Position numbers and translations under genes: made by a program
Assembly: GCA_004195305.1 (NCBI GenBank)
Contig: SDWN01000269.1
Location: forward strand, 1-7,375
Length of the DNA: 7,375 bases
Direction of reading: 5' to 3'
Origin: Neptunomonas sp.
GTDB taxonomy: Bacteria; Pseudomonadota; Gammaproteobacteria; Pseudomonadales; Balneatricaceae
Part shown: positions 6,068 through 7,375 of the stretch, in pieces
How positions within the stretch are numbered: the first letter of the stretch is position 1
How the letters are laid out: each line of letters opens with the position of its first letter
Notes under the pieces: model-generated
Seen by the model: only the letters and a program-made list of their open reading frames with translations
The model's database searches: none
What the model was told of the DNA's origin: nothing

Positions 6068-6406
6068 CTAGTGCCCTTCGGACACCTGGTTAAGGGTGTA
6101 CTTGGGAATTTCGATAACCAGATCCAGATCACCCACCAGAGCCTGACAGCTCAGACGCGAATCTGGCTCCAACCCCCAGGCCTTGTCCAGCATATCATCC
6201 TCGAGCTCATCAGCATCCGCCAACGACTCACCACCTTCGCGAATGATTACGTGACAGGTGGTGCAGGCACAGGATTTCTCACAGGCATGCTCGATCTCAA
6301 TCCCTTCCGCCAGCGCTGCATCGCAGACACTGACGCCAGGCTCGACAGTAACGACCTTACCGTCCGGACAAAGCTCATGGTGAGGTAGAAAGATCAACTG
6401 TGGCAT
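6068..6406 (-). CDS. fdx: ISC-type [2Fe-2S] ferredoxin
   Basis: This adrenodoxin-type ferredoxin donates electrons during Fe-S cluster assembly on the IscU scaffold in the cytoplasm. The 112-residue product is one residue longer than, and closely similar to, E. coli Fdx. The four cluster ligands C42, C48, C51 and C87 are present in HACEKSCACTTCH and RLSCQA, and the extra conserved C46 is also there. The acidic helix DELEDDMLDKAWGLEPDSR, used to contact partners such as IscS, is intact. The frame is open to 6469, but the ATG at 6406 gives the standard MPQLIFLPHHELCPDG and has AGGA 6 nt upstream. It lies between hscA and iscX as in the usual isc operon order. Confidence 0.97.
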   Translation of the reverse strand: MPQLIFLPHHELCPDGKVVTVEPGVSVCDAALAEGIEIEHACEKSCACTTCHVIIREGGESLADADELEDDMLDKAWGLEPDSRLSCQALVGDLDLVIEIPKYTLNQVSEGH

Positions 6407-6432
6407 CTTGGTTCCTTTGCTTGCAATGGGGT

Positions 6433-6459
6433 GATCACACCCGCGTGAGGTGACTGATC
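6433..6459 (-). repeat. Imperfect inverted repeat between hscA and fdx
   Basis: GATCA (6459-6455) and TGATC (6437-6433) are complementary arms. Inside them ACC and GGT (6451-6449 and 6442-6440 region) can extend the stem across a small internal loop. The hairpin sits in the 69-nt hscA-fdx gap, just before the fdx ribosome binding site. It has no T-run, so it is not a terminator; a processing or stability element is possible. Confidence 0.3.
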
Positions 6460-6475
6460 GCCACGCCAACCCTTA

Positions 6476-7375
6476 TCAAATTTCATTAATCGAATGCCCT
6501 GACAGCGCCCGGCGAATACCGTCGTCCATCCGCCGCGAGGCGAACTCATCACTGGCCAGGCTCAACACCTTGATCCCCTGCTCGATAACGGCAGGATCGA
6601 GACCCTGGCGCACGCGCTGCAACTGCTCGATACCCTGCAGCAGTATCCCCCGGTCTGCGGCACTGAGCAAGCGCTCGCCATCAGCAGCCAGAGCACTCTG
6701 TAGCGATTCGACCAGCCGGTCTGCATCCACCTGCTGCTCCCGCAGCGCACGGGATTCCAGATCTTCCTGGGCGAAACTAAACGACTCCTTAATCATCCGA
6801 GCGATCTCGCCATCCGCGAGGCCGTAGGAAGGCTTCACTTCAACTGCGGTCTCAACACCGCTGCCAAGCTCGCGCGCGGCGACACTCAACAAGCCATCCG
6901 CATCGACCTGGAAGGTCACCCGCACCTTGGCATTACCGGCAGTCATCGGTGGAATCCCCTGCAGCTCAAACCGGGCCAGGGAGCGACAGTCACCGACCAG
7001 CTCACGCTCACCCTGGAGCACGTGAATCACCATCGCCGTCTGCCCATCCTGGTAGGTGGTAAACTCCTGAGCCCGCGCTACCGGAATAGGCGTATTCCGA
7101 TCAATCACTTTCTCGACCAGCCCACCCATCGTCTCCAATCCAAGCGACAGCGGAATCACATCCAGCAACAACATCTCGGCATCGGGCTTATTCCCCGCCA
7201 GCACGTCCGCCTGGATCGCAGCACCGATCGCGACTACACGGTCAGGGTCGATCTCCGCGTGCAACTTACTGCCAAAAAACGCTTCGACCTGAGCCCGCAC
7301 CTGCGGTACCCGGGTTGAACCGCCCACCATCACCACATCGGCAACCTCATCGGTGCTGACACCGGCATCTTTCAA
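6476..7375 (-). CDS. hscA: Fe-S assembly chaperone HscA, C-terminal half
   Basis: HscA is the Hsp70-type ATPase that, with co-chaperone HscB, releases clusters from the scaffold IscU to acceptor proteins. Only the last 299 codons are in the window; the full protein is normally about 620 residues, so the 5' half lies beyond 7375. The first codon seen is an internal TTG (Leu), not a start. Visible parts, numbered from the window edge: the end of the ATPase domain with VVMVGGSTRVP (14-24) and GAAIQADVLAGNKP (51-64); the interdomain linker LLLDVIPLSLGLETMGG (69-85); the substrate-binding beta sandwich to about 185, including VRVTFQVDADGLLSV; then the helical lid ending FASRRMDDGIRRALSGHS. The linker and close similarity to E. 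coli HscA separate it from DnaK. The stop is TGA at 6478-6476. Confidence 0.97.
   Translation of the reverse strand: MKDAGVSTDEVADVVMVGGSTRVPQVRAQVEAFFGSKLHAEIDPDRVVAIGAAIQADVLAGNKPDAEMLLLDVIPLSLGLETMGGLVEKVIDRNTPIPVARAQEFTTYQDGQTAMVIHVLQGERELVGDCRSLARFELQGIPPMTAGNAKVRVTFQVDADGLLSVAARELGSGVETAVEVKPSYGLADGEIARMIKESFSFAQEDLESRALREQQVDADRLVESLQSALAADGERLLSAADRGILLQGIEQLQRVRQGLDPAVIEQGIKVLSLASDEFASRRMDDGIRRALSGHSINEI

Noticed and set aside
6407..6469. Longer Fdx start at 6469
   Set aside because: The extra residues have no family counterpart; the ATG at 6406 has a ribosome binding site and matches the known N-terminus.

Overview
This window is a stretch of gammaproteobacterial chromosome. Every convincing gene is on the minus strand, so transcription runs from position 7375 down to 1. 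The housekeeping proteins align residue for residue, from memory, with Escherichia coli and Pseudomonas HscA, Fdx, IscX, GuaB and GuaA. A SPOR-domain lipoprotein-sized secreted protein and a hydrophobically anchored envelope protein also fit a Gram-negative gammaproteobacterium, possibly marine. I cannot place it to genus. There are no rRNA, tRNA, CRISPR or mobile-element signatures.

Layout in transcription order. (1) 7375-5847: the end of an isc (iron-sulfur cluster assembly) operon, holding the C-terminal half of the Hsp70-type chaperone HscA (cut by the window edge), ferredoxin Fdx and the small acidic protein IscX. (2) 5763-5735: a good sigma70-type promoter, followed by a strong ribosome binding site, starts the purine operon. 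(3) 5697-2523: guaB (IMP dehydrogenase) and guaA (GMP synthetase), the two steps from IMP to GMP. They are separated by 127 nt that can fold into alternative hairpins. A clear intrinsic terminator at 2506-2482 closes the unit. (4) 2522-2110: a 413-nt gap holding the terminator, a doubtful 36-codon ORF and a candidate promoter. (5) 2109-738: one uncharacterised gene for a membrane-anchored periplasmic protein, broken into two overlapping reading frames by a single extra base near 1513. (6) 737-20: a leader with four 11-bp tandem repeats, then a secreted SPOR-domain protein.

The isc and gua genes supply unrelated core functions (Fe-S cluster delivery and guanine nucleotide synthesis). Their adjacency looks like a local gene order rather than a functional pair, because guaB has its own promoter. 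The last two genes are envelope proteins of unknown role.

I found no convincing new multi-gene system. The observations most worth a second look are the single-base frameshift in the 2109-738 gene, the Sm/SH3-like barrel suspected at its C-terminus, the 11-bp iterated repeats upstream of the SPOR gene, the alternative hairpins between guaB and guaA, and the isc-guaBA gene order.
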